From assembly GCA_035624865.1 (NCBI GenBank), contig DASPQS010000240.1, positions 1 through 6,742 of the forward strand: a stretch of DNA of 6,742 bases. Direction: 5' to 3'. Shown here in pieces: positions 1-5,678 of the stretch. The translations under genes and the position numbers were made by a program. The DNA comes from JASHZA01 sp035624865 (GTDB lineage: Bacteria; Desulfobacterota; Binatia; Binatales; Binataceae). A model generated the notes under the pieces. It made no database searches. It worked only from the letters and a program-made list of their open reading frames with translations, and was not told where the DNA came from. Numbering within the stretch: position 1 is the first letter of the stretch; each line of letters begins with the position of its first letter.

Positions 1-1
1 A

Positions 2-700
2 ATCGAAAAATGCCACGATGGCATCCTCGCCCGGCTCTTCGTCGCGATGCTCGCTTACACCGGTCCGGTTTCACGAACGCTCGAGCGCTACCGCTGGCGC
101 AAGGCCGCTCGTCAAAAGCGGCTGTTCGAATCGCAGCCGCGCCAGCGGCCGGTTATTGAATGGCTCGCGCGCACGATGCGCCTGGCTTACTGGAATGAGG
201 CCTGGACCACGCGCGAGACTATTCTCCAACGCCTCGGTGTGCTCTTTGCCGGCGCCGGTCATCCGGCGCCAAGCGGCAGCGCCTGGGACGACTTCGATCT
301 CATGGTCGAGACCGGCCTTTTCACCCGGCTCGAGATCCGAAGCGCCGACGAAGAACATGAAGGCGGCCGGCTCAAGAATCATCTCGCCGCGCGCCTGCGT
401 CTGACTAAAATCGCCCGCGCCGCGCTGGCAATGGGGGCAGCGAGCGCGCTCGTGGCGCTGGCGCTCCGGTTCGATACGGCTGCGTTCGTAGTGGGCGCGG
501 TCACCTTCGGCGCCGCAGTCTGCGCGATCAGCGAGGGACTTGAGAATGCGCGGCTCGCCTATCGAGTGATCGAGCAGTGCGCGTGCGAACTCAGCCTCGT
601 TCCGCTCGGAACGCTTACCCGCAAGGGCCGCAACAGCATCCAGGCGCCGGCCGCTCTTGCCGCCAAGCCCGAGCAATCGGCGCAACCCGCCGGCCGCTAA
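2..700 (+). CDS. Probable membrane glycosyltransferase (family 2 type), C-terminal part only
   Basis: The frame is open from the left edge, so the N-terminal catalytic domain lies outside the window. The ATG at 47 is probably an internal methionine. The visible 232 residues begin with a hydrophobic stretch (LARLFVAMLAYTGPVSR), followed by a basic region (RYRWRKAARQKR). Next comes a soluble part with W-N-E-A-W, W-D-D-F-D-L and D-E-E-H-E-G-G-R motifs. Two membrane-length hydrophobic segments follow, at about residues 137-155 and 160-177, then a polar Ala/Pro/Gln-rich tail. From memory, the order 'wDxxDL...GL...EEHxxGR' followed by paired hydrophobic segments resembles the C-terminal part of large bacterial family 2 glycosyltransferases acting at the inner membrane. 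No GT-A catalytic motif is visible, so the assignment rests on this C-terminal pattern alone. It could instead be an unrelated membrane protein of unknown function. It ends 60 bases before the convergent lysS stop. Confidence 0.5.
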   Translation: MEKCHDGILARLFVAMLAYTGPVSRTLERYRWRKAARQKRLFESQPRQRPVIEWLARTMRLAYWNEAWTTRETILQRLGVLFAGAGHPAPSGSAWDDFDLMVETGLFTRLEIRSADEEHEGGRLKNHLAARLRLTKIARAALAMGAASALVALALRFDTAAFVVGAVTFGAAVCAISEGLENARLAYRVIEQCACELSLVPLGTLTRKGRNSIQAPAALAAKPEQSAQPAGR

Positions 701-760
701 GGGTCTGCTTTGTTGCCAAACTGTGGTCGGGACTTTCGCTCGCGAGCCGGCGGGTTCGTT
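701..760. other. Convergent intergenic gap with a 10-base palindrome
   Basis: These 60 bases separate two convergent stop codons (TAA at 698-700 and lysS TAG at 763-761). They contain one perfect palindrome, GCTCGCGAGC at 738-747. It has no loop and no flanking T-run, so it does not look like an intrinsic terminator for either gene. I see nothing else here. Confidence 0.4.
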
Positions 761-2365
761 CTAGGAGCGCGCCGCGATCGACGCTTCGATCGCCTGTGCG
801 ATTTTGGCCGGCGTCGCGAGCCGAATGAAAGCGCCCAGCCGGGGACCGCGCTCCTGTCCCAGCAACACATGGTAGAGCAGCGGAAAGATCTTTCCGGGCT
901 TGTCGTAATGAGCGCGGCCGAGATCGTAAATCGCCTTTTCAATCTCCTCAGCGGTGGCCTCTAAGTTCTCCCGCAACCACGCCGCAAGCGCACGCAGTTG
1001 CTCGCATTCGCCGTCCGCCGGCTGATACGCCTGCTTGGTCGGCTCGAGGAAGTCGCGATAGAAGTTGATCGCGCACTCCATCAGGCTGCGCCCCAGCGCT
1101 TCGGTGTCGACGTCGCCTGCAATCGCCGGATCGTAGCTGACTAGGTAGTTCCACAGCAGTTCGCGATCGGCGCTGCCAACGGCAGGCACCAGGTTCATCA
1201 CCAGGCCGAAACCGATCGACGAGTTGAATCGCTGTGCGCTGCTCTTCTGGAGCACGAACTCGAGCGCCGTATTGCGCCGGGCGGCAGCATCCGCCGCACT
1301 CCATTCGCGCAGCGCATCGAGGTATTCGTCGACATATTGCGGGATCGCCTCGAGAAACAGCTTGCGCGCCCGGCGTGGATTCAGCATCAGGAAGTATTTG
1401 AGCACTTCGATCGGCGCATAGCGGCGCCACTGCTCGACCCCGACGCCCCGCCCGATCGACTTCGAAACCTTGTGGCCCTCCTCGTCGAGATACATCTCGA
1501 ACGGAAATCCGAGCGGCGGCCGCCCGCCGAGAATCCTTACGATTTGCCCCGACAGCCGCGCCGAGTCGATCAGGTCCTTGCCGTAAAGCTCGTAATCGAC
1601 CTTGAGCACGTGCCATCGCAGCGCCCAGTCGACCTTCCATTGCACCTTCGCTTTGCCGCCCAGCACCGTCTGCTCGCCCTTGTAGCCGCATCCGTGCGAC
1701 CCGCCGAAGGTGCGCTCGCACGAGAACTCGACGGTTGCGCGCTCCGGATGGTACGCGGTAACGAGCGTCGAGTTGATCTGGCCGCATTGCGGGCACAGCG
1801 GCATGATCGGCGACCATCCGCGGCGGTTTTCCTCGCGCAGCGTCGGGGTGACAATCGCGATGATTTCCTTGTGCTTCCCGACTATCAGACCCAGCGCTTC
1901 ATCAAAGCCGCCGCTCGCGTACATCTCGCTGGAACGCATCAGCTCGTACTGGACCTCGACCGGCGCGAGAAAGGTCCCGAGCAATCCGACCATGTGCGAG
2001 GCGAAACTGTCATGGCAGTCTCCGAACGGATCGGGAATGCGCGACACCGGCTGTCCCAGGTAAGCCGCCGTCACCTCGCGATTCGGGATGCTCTCGGGCA
2101 CTTTGCGCAGGCCGTCCATGTCGTCGATGAAGACGACGAAACGCGTCTGATGCGGGTCGCCAATCGCCTTGAAGGCGTGCTCGACGTACGACGGCCGCAA
2201 TACCTCGCCCATCGTGCCCAGATGGGGCAGGCCGGAAGGACCGAAGCCGCTTTCGAAGACTACCGGGCGCTCCGCTTCGTAGTTGCGCACGCGCTCGGCG
2301 AGCTTGCGCGCTTCTTCATAAGGCCAAAGGTCGAGCCGGGTTTCGCTTTGCGGCGCCGATGCCAT
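761..2365 (-). CDS. lysS: Class I lysyl-tRNA synthetase
   Basis: This enzyme charges tRNA-Lys with lysine using ATP, in the cytoplasm. The 534-residue protein has the class I signature motifs: the HIGH-like GPSGLPHLGT at residues 42-51 and the KMSKS-like KVSKS at 299-303. A cysteine cluster typical of class I LysRS zinc sites lies between them (C191, C194, C216, C226). The length matches the class I family, which is unrelated in fold to the common class II LysRS. I chose the ATG at 2365 because an upstream in-frame ATG at 2410 would overlap the preceding gene by 38 bases and add 15 residues not typical of the family. GGAG directly abuts the start, and AAGGA lies 11 bases upstream. The gene follows the zinc-ribbon gene after 7 bases, so the two are probably co-transcribed. 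No T-box or other leader can fit in that gap. Confidence 0.96.
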   Translation of the reverse strand: MASAPQSETRLDLWPYEEARKLAERVRNYEAERPVVFESGFGPSGLPHLGTMGEVLRPSYVEHAFKAIGDPHQTRFVVFIDDMDGLRKVPESIPNREVTAAYLGQPVSRIPDPFGDCHDSFASHMVGLLGTFLAPVEVQYELMRSSEMYASGGFDEALGLIVGKHKEIIAIVTPTLREENRRGWSPIMPLCPQCGQINSTLVTAYHPERATVEFSCERTFGGSHGCGYKGEQTVLGGKAKVQWKVDWALRWHVLKVDYELYGKDLIDSARLSGQIVRILGGRPPLGFPFEMYLDEEGHKVSKSIGRGVGVEQWRRYAPIEVLKYFLMLNPRRARKLFLEAIPQYVDEYLDALREWSAADAAARRNTALEFVLQKSSAQRFNSSIGFGLVMNLVPAVGSADRELLWNYLVSYDPAIAGDVDTEALGRSLMECAINFYRDFLEPTKQAYQPADGECEQLRALAAWLRENLEATAEEIEKAIYDLGRAHYDKPGKIFPLLYHVLLGQERGPRLGAFIRLATPAKIAQAIEASIAARS

Positions 2366-2372
2366 CTCCGAT

Positions 2373-2585
2373 CTATTCCTTGCCTTTGAGCACCCGCGCA
2401 ACCGCCTCATGCATCCACGGGTCGATTTGGAGGTCCCTCATCTTCTCCGATGCCAGCCTGAGCTTAACGCCGCAGTTAGCGCAGACCAAGGCGGTTTCGG
2501 CGAACCCGGCCGAATCTTCCACCGTCAGCCTGAGCAGCCAGTCGGTGATCGGCCGCCGGCAGATTTGACATTTCCCTTCGTCCAT
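2373..2585 (-). CDS. Small four-cysteine zinc-ribbon protein
   Basis: This 70-residue protein has two CxxC knuckles (C6/C9 in CQIC and C35/C38 in CANC) separated by 25 residues, the usual arrangement of a zinc ribbon that binds one zinc ion. After the second knuckle comes a charged, probably helical tail (about residues 45-67). There is no signal peptide or membrane segment, so it should be cytoplasmic. The specific function is unknown to me; such mini-ribbons can bind nucleic acid or protein. It is the first gene of a minus-strand pair, with its TAG only 7 bases before the lysS ATG. That spacing suggests co-transcription and possibly translational coupling. A GGAAGG stretch (2604-2599 on the minus strand) lies 13 bases before the ATG, which is long for a Shine-Dalgarno. 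An in-frame TAA lies 30 bases upstream, and no better start occurs between. Confidence 0.75.
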   Translation of the reverse strand: MDEGKCQICRRPITDWLLRLTVEDSAGFAETALVCANCGVKLRLASEKMRDLQIDPWMHEAVARVLKGKE

Positions 2586-2642
2586 CGAAACCGCTGCGCC
2601 TTCCAGGAATGGTTACATTACTAGCATTGATTCGCGTTCCAG

Positions 2643-2657
2643 CGCTGTGTTACAGCG
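2643..2657. promoter_or_regulatory. Perfect inverted repeat, candidate operator in the divergent promoter region
   Basis: CGCTGT-GTT-ACAGCG is a perfect 6+3+6 inverted repeat in the 204-base gap between the divergent zinc-ribbon/lysS and DHH genes. It lies 58 bases upstream of the minus-strand ATG and 132 bases upstream of the plus-strand ATG. The core TGT-N3-ACA has the dyad shape of a dimeric repressor or activator site. No T-run follows on either strand, so a terminator is unlikely. I could not find a convincing -35/-10 pair beside it in either direction. Confidence 0.3.
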
Positions 2658-2789
2658 GAATCTGCAAGATGTCCTTCGCACTTCCCACTATCGCCCGGCG
2701 AGTAGCCATGTAGGGTAAAGTCGGCCATCTGCCGGGCAACGTTTCGGATCCGAAGCTGCGGCTATCGGTCGCGTCCACGGTCCGATTCT

Positions 2790-3836
2790 ATGGATCAAGC
2801 TTTCACCAGGCAAAAGATTAAGGAACTGCGCGCGCTTGTCGGCGAGAACGATCGCATCGGGATCGTGTTGCAGGATGATCCCGATCCCGACGCGATGGCC
2901 AGCGCGATAGCCTTGCGCACGTTGCTCGGCCGCAACAAGCTCACAACTCCGATCTTCGCGTTCAAGCCGGTTACTCGCCCCGAGAACCGCACGATGACCC
3001 ATCTGCTGGAGATCGAGGTGGCTCCGGCCGAGACCGAGGAACTCCGTACTTACGACAAAATCGCCATGGTCGACGTCGAGCCGCCCTATTTCGGTGAGCG
3101 TCTGCCCCGAGCCGATATCGTTATCGACCACCATCCGGGTTACCAGACCGGAATCGCGCCGTTCGAGGACATTCGCGTCGACTACGGTTCTACCGCCACG
3201 ATCATGACCGAATACCTGATCAGCGCCGACGAGCGCATCAGCGAACGGCTGGCGACGGCGCTGCTCTACGGAATCCGGAGCGACACCCTCGCGCTCTCGC
3301 GCCGCGTGACCGACAACGACGTCCAGGCCTTCGTGCATCTTTACCCGCTCGCCAACTACAACCTCTTGCGCCAAATCGACCGGCCCGAATTTCCAGTCAA
3401 TTTCGCCCGGATTCTGGCGCGCGCGATGCGCCGGCTGACCGTCCACGACGGCCTCATCGCTATACATCTAGGCCGCGTCGAGCGTGACGATCTGATCGTC
3501 CAGGTCGCCGATTTCTGCCTTCAGTTCGAGGGCGTCGAATGGGTCGCCGTATCTGGCAAACTCGCGAGCAATCTCGTGATCGCGGTGCGCAATAACGGTC
3601 TCGGCCGCGGCAACGCGGGCGAGATGGCGAAGCGGCTCTTTGGCCAGATCGGCAGCGCCGGCGGCCATCGCAACATGGCCAAGGCTGTGATTCCACTGCA
3701 CCGATGGCGTCACCGCGAAGGCACCACGCGGGACAAGGCAATTGAATTGCGCCTGCGCGAAATGTTCATCGCCGCCATCTTGGGCGAAGCCGAGAACGGT
3801 GACCTGCGTCCCTCCGGGCAGCGTAACGGTTCCTAG
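2790..3836 (+). CDS. DHH-family phosphoesterase (NrnA-like), with altered first metal motif
   Basis: The 348-residue protein has the DHH/DHHA1 architecture of NrnA-type enzymes, which hydrolyse short RNAs, cyclic-dinucleotide breakdown products or 3'-phosphoadenosine 5'-phosphate. Visible motifs are DPDPDAMAS (residues 30-38), VDVEPP (94-99), the DHH signature in VIDHHPG (111-117), GIRSDT (161-166) and the C-terminal substrate-binding GSAGGH (288-293). The length is typical. The oddity is LQDDPDPDA, where relatives usually have H-x-x-P-D-x-D; the first metal-ligand histidine is Q28. The remaining Asp and His ligands are present, so activity is plausible but not assured. The exact substrate cannot be read from sequence. 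The ATG at 2790 is the only ATG, GTG or TTG codon in frame after a stop at 2703, and its Shine-Dalgarno is weak. The HPr-like gene follows on the same strand, after 89 bases if the GTG at 3926 is used. Confidence 0.88.
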   Translation: MDQAFTRQKIKELRALVGENDRIGIVLQDDPDPDAMASAIALRTLLGRNKLTTPIFAFKPVTRPENRTMTHLLEIEVAPAETEELRTYDKIAMVDVEPPYFGERLPRADIVIDHHPGYQTGIAPFEDIRVDYGSTATIMTEYLISADERISERLATALLYGIRSDTLALSRRVTDNDVQAFVHLYPLANYNLLRQIDRPEFPVNFARILARAMRRLTVHDGLIAIHLGRVERDDLIVQVADFCLQFEGVEWVAVSGKLASNLVIAVRNNGLGRGNAGEMAKRLFGQIGSAGGHRNMAKAVIPLHRWRHREGTTRDKAIELRLREMFIAAILGEAENGDLRPSGQRNGS

Positions 3837-3925
3837 CCTCCACTTTCGTGGTCCGCCCGCTCACTCCACACGATTCTTCGTTGAAAAGCGTTTACCTGCG
3901 TGCGCCGACGACTTATCGTGGATAC

Positions 3926-4198
3926 GTGGGTGCTGCGGAAGCGACTCTGGAAGTCAAAAATCGGCTTGGGCTACATCTCAGAGCTGCCTCGACATTGTTT
4001 CAGACGGTAAACAGGTTTAAATCATCTGTGACGATCTCCAACGGCCAGCAGGAGATCAGCGCACGCAGCGTGACCAGTCTGATGATGCTCGGGGCCGCTC
4101 AGGGTACGAAGCTCAAGGTGAAGGTCGTCGGCCCCGACGCCGCAGCCGCGATGGCCGCGATAAAGACCCTGTTCGAAGCTCGGTTCGGTGAAGAATAA
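3926..4198 (+). CDS. HPr-family phosphocarrier protein
   Basis: HPr is the small cytoplasmic carrier that takes phosphate from enzyme I on a histidine and passes it on within the PEP phosphotransferase system or its regulatory (PTS-Ntr) branch. From the GTG at 3926 the protein is 90 residues, the normal HPr length. The active-site motif is GLHLRAAS (H17), where the family usually has GLHARPA: the His and Arg are kept, while A and P are replaced by L and A. The regulatory-serine region ARSVTSLMMLGAAQGT matches KSIMGVMSLGAGKGT, with S48 exactly 31 residues after H17, as between H15 and S46 in classical HPr. The frame also allows a GTG at 3848, adding 26 residues that do not resemble HPr, and neither start has a clear Shine-Dalgarno. 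I chose 3926 on family length. No enzyme I or EII gene is in the window, so its partners are unknown. Confidence 0.8.
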   Translation: MGAAEATLEVKNRLGLHLRAASTLFQTVNRFKSSVTISNGQQEISARSVTSLMMLGAAQGTKLKVKVVGPDAAAAMAAIKTLFEARFGEE

Positions 4199-4249
4199 CC
4201 AGGATGAGCGGTTCTTGTTTATGACTGTGGGCAGCCCAGACTGGTATGC

Positions 4250-4278
4250 TTGACCCTGTTATACTGCTTGATTATATC
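4250..4278 (+). promoter_or_regulatory. Probable sigma70-type promoter for metK
   Basis: TTGACC (4250-4255, 5 of 6 to consensus) and TATATC (4273-4278, 4 of 6) are separated by 17 bases. This predicts transcription from about 4285 and a leader of about 143 bases before metK. An overlapping alternative is CAGACT (4237-4242) with TATACT (4260-4265), also 17 bases apart. The stretch is AT-richer than its surroundings. The call is by eye. Confidence 0.5.
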
Positions 4279-4284
4279 GAGACA

Positions 4285-4427
4285 GCCACGATTTCAGGTC
4301 CGACGCCCTCGTTACCCGGGTCCCAGGCAGGGGACTTTTTGCGCTTTGCCAGGGCGGAAGCCTTCGAGATCCGGCGGGAATTCGCCCCGGATGCGCCAGG
4401 TGCCCAATCCTACAGGAGCCGTAGTTA
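4285..4427 (+). promoter_or_regulatory. Structured metK leader, candidate attenuator or riboswitch
   Basis: This leader can form several pairings. AGGTCC (4296-4301) can pair with GGACTT (4332-4337), which excludes the terminator-like stem at 4320-4335. CGCCCT (4304-4309) is complementary to AGGGCG (4351-4356), which excludes a hairpin AGGGC/GCCTT (4351-4364) with a GGAA (GNRA) tetraloop. ATCCGG/CCGGAT (4369-4374 with 4387-4392) makes another hairpin. CTAC/GTAG (4410-4413 with 4421-4424) holds the AGGAG Shine-Dalgarno (4414-4418) in its loop, 9 bases before the ATG. The competing pairs resemble an attenuator. I do not see the conserved cores of SAM-I, SAM-II or SAH riboswitches. SAM or methionine control is inferred only from the gene it precedes. 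Confidence 0.4.
4318..4340 (+). terminator. Intrinsic-terminator-like hairpin inside the metK leader
   Basis: GTCCC (4320-4324) pairs with GGGAC (4331-4335) across a six-base loop. Two G-T wobbles extend the stem outward to 4318 and 4337, and TTTTT follows at 4336-4340. It lies downstream of the proposed metK promoter and 120 bases past the HPr stop, so it could act as a conditional terminator for metK as well as an end for upstream transcripts. The stem is short. Confidence 0.4.
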
Positions 4428-5612
4428 ATGCCGCTTAAGGACTTCCTTTTTACTTCCGAATCAGTATCCGAGGGCCATCCCGACAAGATGTGCGACCAGA
4501 TTTCTGACGCCGTTCTCGACGCCCTTATCGCCGAGGACCCTAACTCGCGGGTCGCGCTCGAATCGCTCGCCAAGACCGGTCTCATCGTGATGGCCGGCGA
4601 AATCACCTCCAAGGCCTCACCTGACTTTATCAAGATTGCGCGCACAGTCGCGACCGATATCGGCTACGACAATGACGAGATCGGTTTCAACGGCAATATG
4701 TGCGCGGTACTGACCGCAATCGAGCCTCAATCACCGGATATTTCGCAGGGTGTTACGGAAGGGCAAGGACTCTTCAAGGAACAGGGCGCGGGCGACCAGG
4801 GCCTCATGTTCGGTTTCGCCTGCGACGAAACTCCCGAGCTGATGCCGCTGCCGATCCAACTGGCGCATCGCTTGATGGAGAATCTCACGCGGCTGCGCAG
4901 GGAGAAGAAGCTCGATTTTCTCCGTCCCGACGGCAAGAGCCAGGTGACCGTCCGCTACGTCAACGGTAGTCCGGTCGCCGTCACCGCCGTCGTCATTTCG
5001 ACCCAGCACAGTCCCGCCGTCGGCTACAACACCATCCGCGAAGCGGTTATCGAGGAGCTGATCAAGCGAACTATTCCGGAGCAATACCTCGATAAATCGA
5101 CCGTCTACCACGTCAACCCGACTGGAAGCTTCGTCGTCGGCGGACCCCACGGCGACTGCGGCCTCACCGGACGCAAAATTATCGTCGACAGCTACGGCGG
5201 CTATAGCCGGCACGGCGGCGGCGCCTTCTCCGGCAAAGATCCGAGCAAAGTGGACCGTTCGGCGTGCTACATGGCGCGCTACGTCGCCAAGAACGTCGTC
5301 GCCGCCGGGCTCGCCAAAAAATGCGAAATCCAGGTGGCCTACGCAATTGGCGTCGCCGAGCCGGTCTCGATCCTGATCGACACCTTCGATACCGGCGTCG
5401 TGCCCGACCACAAGCTCTCCAGCACTCTCCGCGAGCTTTTCGACTTCCGTCCGGCTGCCATCATCAAAACCCTCGAACTGAAGCGTCCGATTTATCGAGC
5501 CACCGCCGCATACGGGCATTTCGGCCGCGTCCCGCACCGGGGATTGTTCCCGTGGGAACGGGTGGATATGGCCGACCCGTTGCAAAGTGCGTTCGGGTTG
5601 AACGGCCGCTAA
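4428..5612 (+). CDS. metK: S-adenosylmethionine synthetase (methionine adenosyltransferase)
   Basis: MetK makes S-adenosylmethionine from methionine and ATP, releasing phosphate and pyrophosphate; it acts in the cytoplasm as a dimer or tetramer. The 394-residue protein is full length. It carries GHPDK (residues 16-20, with catalytic H17 and metal-binding D19), the ATP-site hexapeptide GAGDQG (120-125), LRPDGKSQV (165-173), GDCGLTGRK (242-250) and the P-loop-like GGGAFSGKDPSKVDRS (263-278). The usual ACET near the N-terminus reads ALES (residues 43-46), keeping the glutamate; I see no missing catalytic residue. AGGAG at 4414-4418, 9 bases before the ATG, supports the start. ahcY follows after 66 bases, giving a methyl-cycle gene pair. 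Expression is probably set by the promoter and structured leader directly upstream. Confidence 0.97.
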   Translation: MPLKDFLFTSESVSEGHPDKMCDQISDAVLDALIAEDPNSRVALESLAKTGLIVMAGEITSKASPDFIKIARTVATDIGYDNDEIGFNGNMCAVLTAIEPQSPDISQGVTEGQGLFKEQGAGDQGLMFGFACDETPELMPLPIQLAHRLMENLTRLRREKKLDFLRPDGKSQVTVRYVNGSPVAVTAVVISTQHSPAVGYNTIREAVIEELIKRTIPEQYLDKSTVYHVNPTGSFVVGGPHGDCGLTGRKIIVDSYGGYSRHGGGAFSGKDPSKVDRSACYMARYVAKNVVAAGLAKKCEIQVAYAIGVAEPVSILIDTFDTGVVPDHKLSSTLRELFDFRPAAIIKTLELKRPIYRATAAYGHFGRVPHRGLFPWERVDMADPLQSAFGLNGR

Positions 5613-5613
5613 T

Positions 5614-5636
5614 CGGCGCGCCGCACAGCCGCGCCG
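5614..5636 (+). other. GC-rich stem-loop between metK and ahcY
   Basis: CGGCGCG (5614-5620) pairs perfectly with CGCGCCG (5630-5636) around a nine-base loop, starting one base after the metK stop codon. No T-run follows, so it is more likely an RNA stability or processing element, or a pause site, than an intrinsic terminator. The 66-base gap does not show the conserved core of the SAH riboswitch that precedes ahcY in some proteobacteria. Confidence 0.35.
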
Positions 5637-5663
5637 GCCGCTTCGCCGCAGTTACTGCCTTTC

Positions 5664-5670
5664 AGGAGGA
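5664..5670 (+). promoter_or_regulatory. Strong Shine-Dalgarno of ahcY
   Basis: AGGAGGA lies 8 bases before the ATG at 5679. It is close to a perfect anti-16S match and the strongest ribosome binding site in the window, and it fixes the ahcY start. Confidence 0.85.
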
Positions 5671-5678
5671 GTTCAACC

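Noticed and set aside
738..747. GCTCGCGAGC as a bidirectional terminator between the converging genes
   Set aside because: It is a loopless palindrome with no T-run on either strand.
1337..2389. 350-codon plus-strand open frame opposite lysS
   Set aside because: It is antisense to a clearly recognised synthetase; long antisense frames are common in GC-rich DNA, and its product is Arg/His/Ala-rich with no family motif.
3848..3925. 26-residue N-terminal extension of the HPr-like protein from a GTG at 3848
   Set aside because: The extension does not resemble HPr, would make the protein unusually long, and the 3848 start has no Shine-Dalgarno. It remains possible, since the 3926 start also lacks a strong one.
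4285..4427. Known SAM-I, SAM-II or SAH riboswitch in the metK leader
   Set aside because: The conserved core sequences I know for these classes are not visible. A covariance-model search could overturn this.
4246..4428. 60-codon plus-strand frame whose TAA overlaps the metK ATG (TAATG), suggesting a coupled leader peptide
   Set aside because: Its ATG overlaps the likely metK promoter, it has no Shine-Dalgarno, no run of Met or other regulatory codons, and its codon use is less GC-biased at third positions than the real genes. The structured-leader reading is better supported.
4731..5585. 284-codon minus-strand open frame opposite metK
   Set aside because: It lies entirely within metK, and its composition mirrors metK codons. 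No start signal or motif is visible.
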